Source: an uncultured Methylococcaceae bacterium
GTDB lineage: Bacteria > Pseudomonadota > Gammaproteobacteria > Methylococcales > Methylomonadaceae
Length of the DNA stretch: 6,493 nt
Direction of reading: 5' to 3'
Assembly: GCA_903839795.1 (NCBI GenBank)
Contig: CAIMDR010000423.1
Location: 1-6,493 of the forward strand
Below, one piece after another: positions 6,232 through 6,493 of this stretch. Under the pieces are notes generated by a model that did no database searches, was not told the DNA's origin, and saw nothing but the letters and a program-made list of their open reading frames with translations. Within the stretch, counting starts at the first letter, position 1, and every line of letters begins with the position of its first letter. The position numbers were made by a program, and so were the translations under genes.

Positions 6232-6493
6232 CTTCCAGCGTAACATCTACCAACCTACAAGCCAGTTTTGATCATTTACTGACGGTACTTTCCGGAAAAA
6301 GATTCCTGCAAAAAGAAGGCTTGGGTAACGAGGTTCCTTTTTTTATCTGCCCTTATGATGCCACTATTTCGGTTGAAGTCGCTAGAAGCCAAAAGCAACT
6401 CGTTAATCGACTTGAACAATCCGGCATTAGAGTGCTGGAAATCAATTTATATGACCTCTCCATTGAAATACTTAAAGAACGAGGTATTTGGGA
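6228..6493 (+). CDS. brxB: BREX system protein BrxB (DUF1788), 5' part
   Basis: The first 88 codons of a DUF1788 protein, cut by the window end. The family pattern is clear: SFDHLLTVLSGKRFLQKEGLGNE starting at residue 13, VPFFICPYD at 36-44, a helix ending in VNRLEQSGIRVLEINLYDL (59-77), then IEILKERGIW at 79-88. BrxB is a core BREX protein of about 200 aa, of unclear biochemical role. GTG at 6228 overlaps the brxA stop by four bases (GTGA) and has AAGGA at 6215-6219 eight bases upstream, so the start is well supported; no ATG is available nearby in frame. Next in a type 1 operon one would expect the ATPase gene brxC and the methyltransferase gene pglX, outside this window. Confidence 0.92.
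   Translation, partial: MTSSVTSTNLQASFDHLLTVLSGKRFLQKEGLGNEVPFFICPYDATISVEVARSQKQLVNRLEQSGIRVLEINLYDLSIEILKERGIW

Overview
The window looks like chromosomal DNA of a gammaproteobacterium. The AT-leaning composition, a TrmL close to the enterobacterial form, a DUF3301 protein and a crowd of short palindromic repeats between genes are compatible with a Methylococcales-type methanotroph. That placement is an inference from memory of similar genomes, not something the sequence proves.

Left part (1-1536): a REP-like palindrome at the edge, a short gene-free stretch with a degenerate periodic repeat, a minus-strand alpha/beta-hydrolase carboxylesterase with intact catalytic triad (294-968), and, divergent from it, a small single-pass membrane protein of the DUF3301 family (1204-1536) with a plausible sigma70 promoter.

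Middle part (1700-4714): housekeeping genes. Glycogen phosphorylase (glgP, 833 aa, PLP lysine at 679) is followed after only 9 bases by trmL, the SPOUT 2'-O-methyltransferase for the tRNA wobble position. The two are probably co-transcribed although their functions are unrelated.

Gene-free part (4715-5408): about 700 bases packed with short repeats: an imperfect hairpin (4736-4791), a perfect 15+15 bp palindrome (4937-4969), a recurring GCCAA/GTACCC motif pair, and a tandem pair of C-run/G-run hairpins (5154-5233). A TATAAT box and a nested palindromic leader lie just ahead of the next operon. This appears to be the border between the housekeeping block and an accessory defence locus.

Right part (5409-6493): three overlapping genes that begin a BREX phage-defence operon. 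They are a 72-aa excisionase-type helix-turn-helix protein, brxA (DUF1819, 204 aa) and the first 88 codons of brxB (DUF1788), which runs off the window. Overlaps of 11 and 4 bases indicate tight co-translation. BREX itself is a described system. The less familiar part is the small excisionase-like regulator at its head and the repeat-laden, palindromic leader in front of it. The diagnostic genes (brxC, pglX, pglZ, brxL or a variant set) would lie downstream of the window, so the BREX subtype cannot be decided here.
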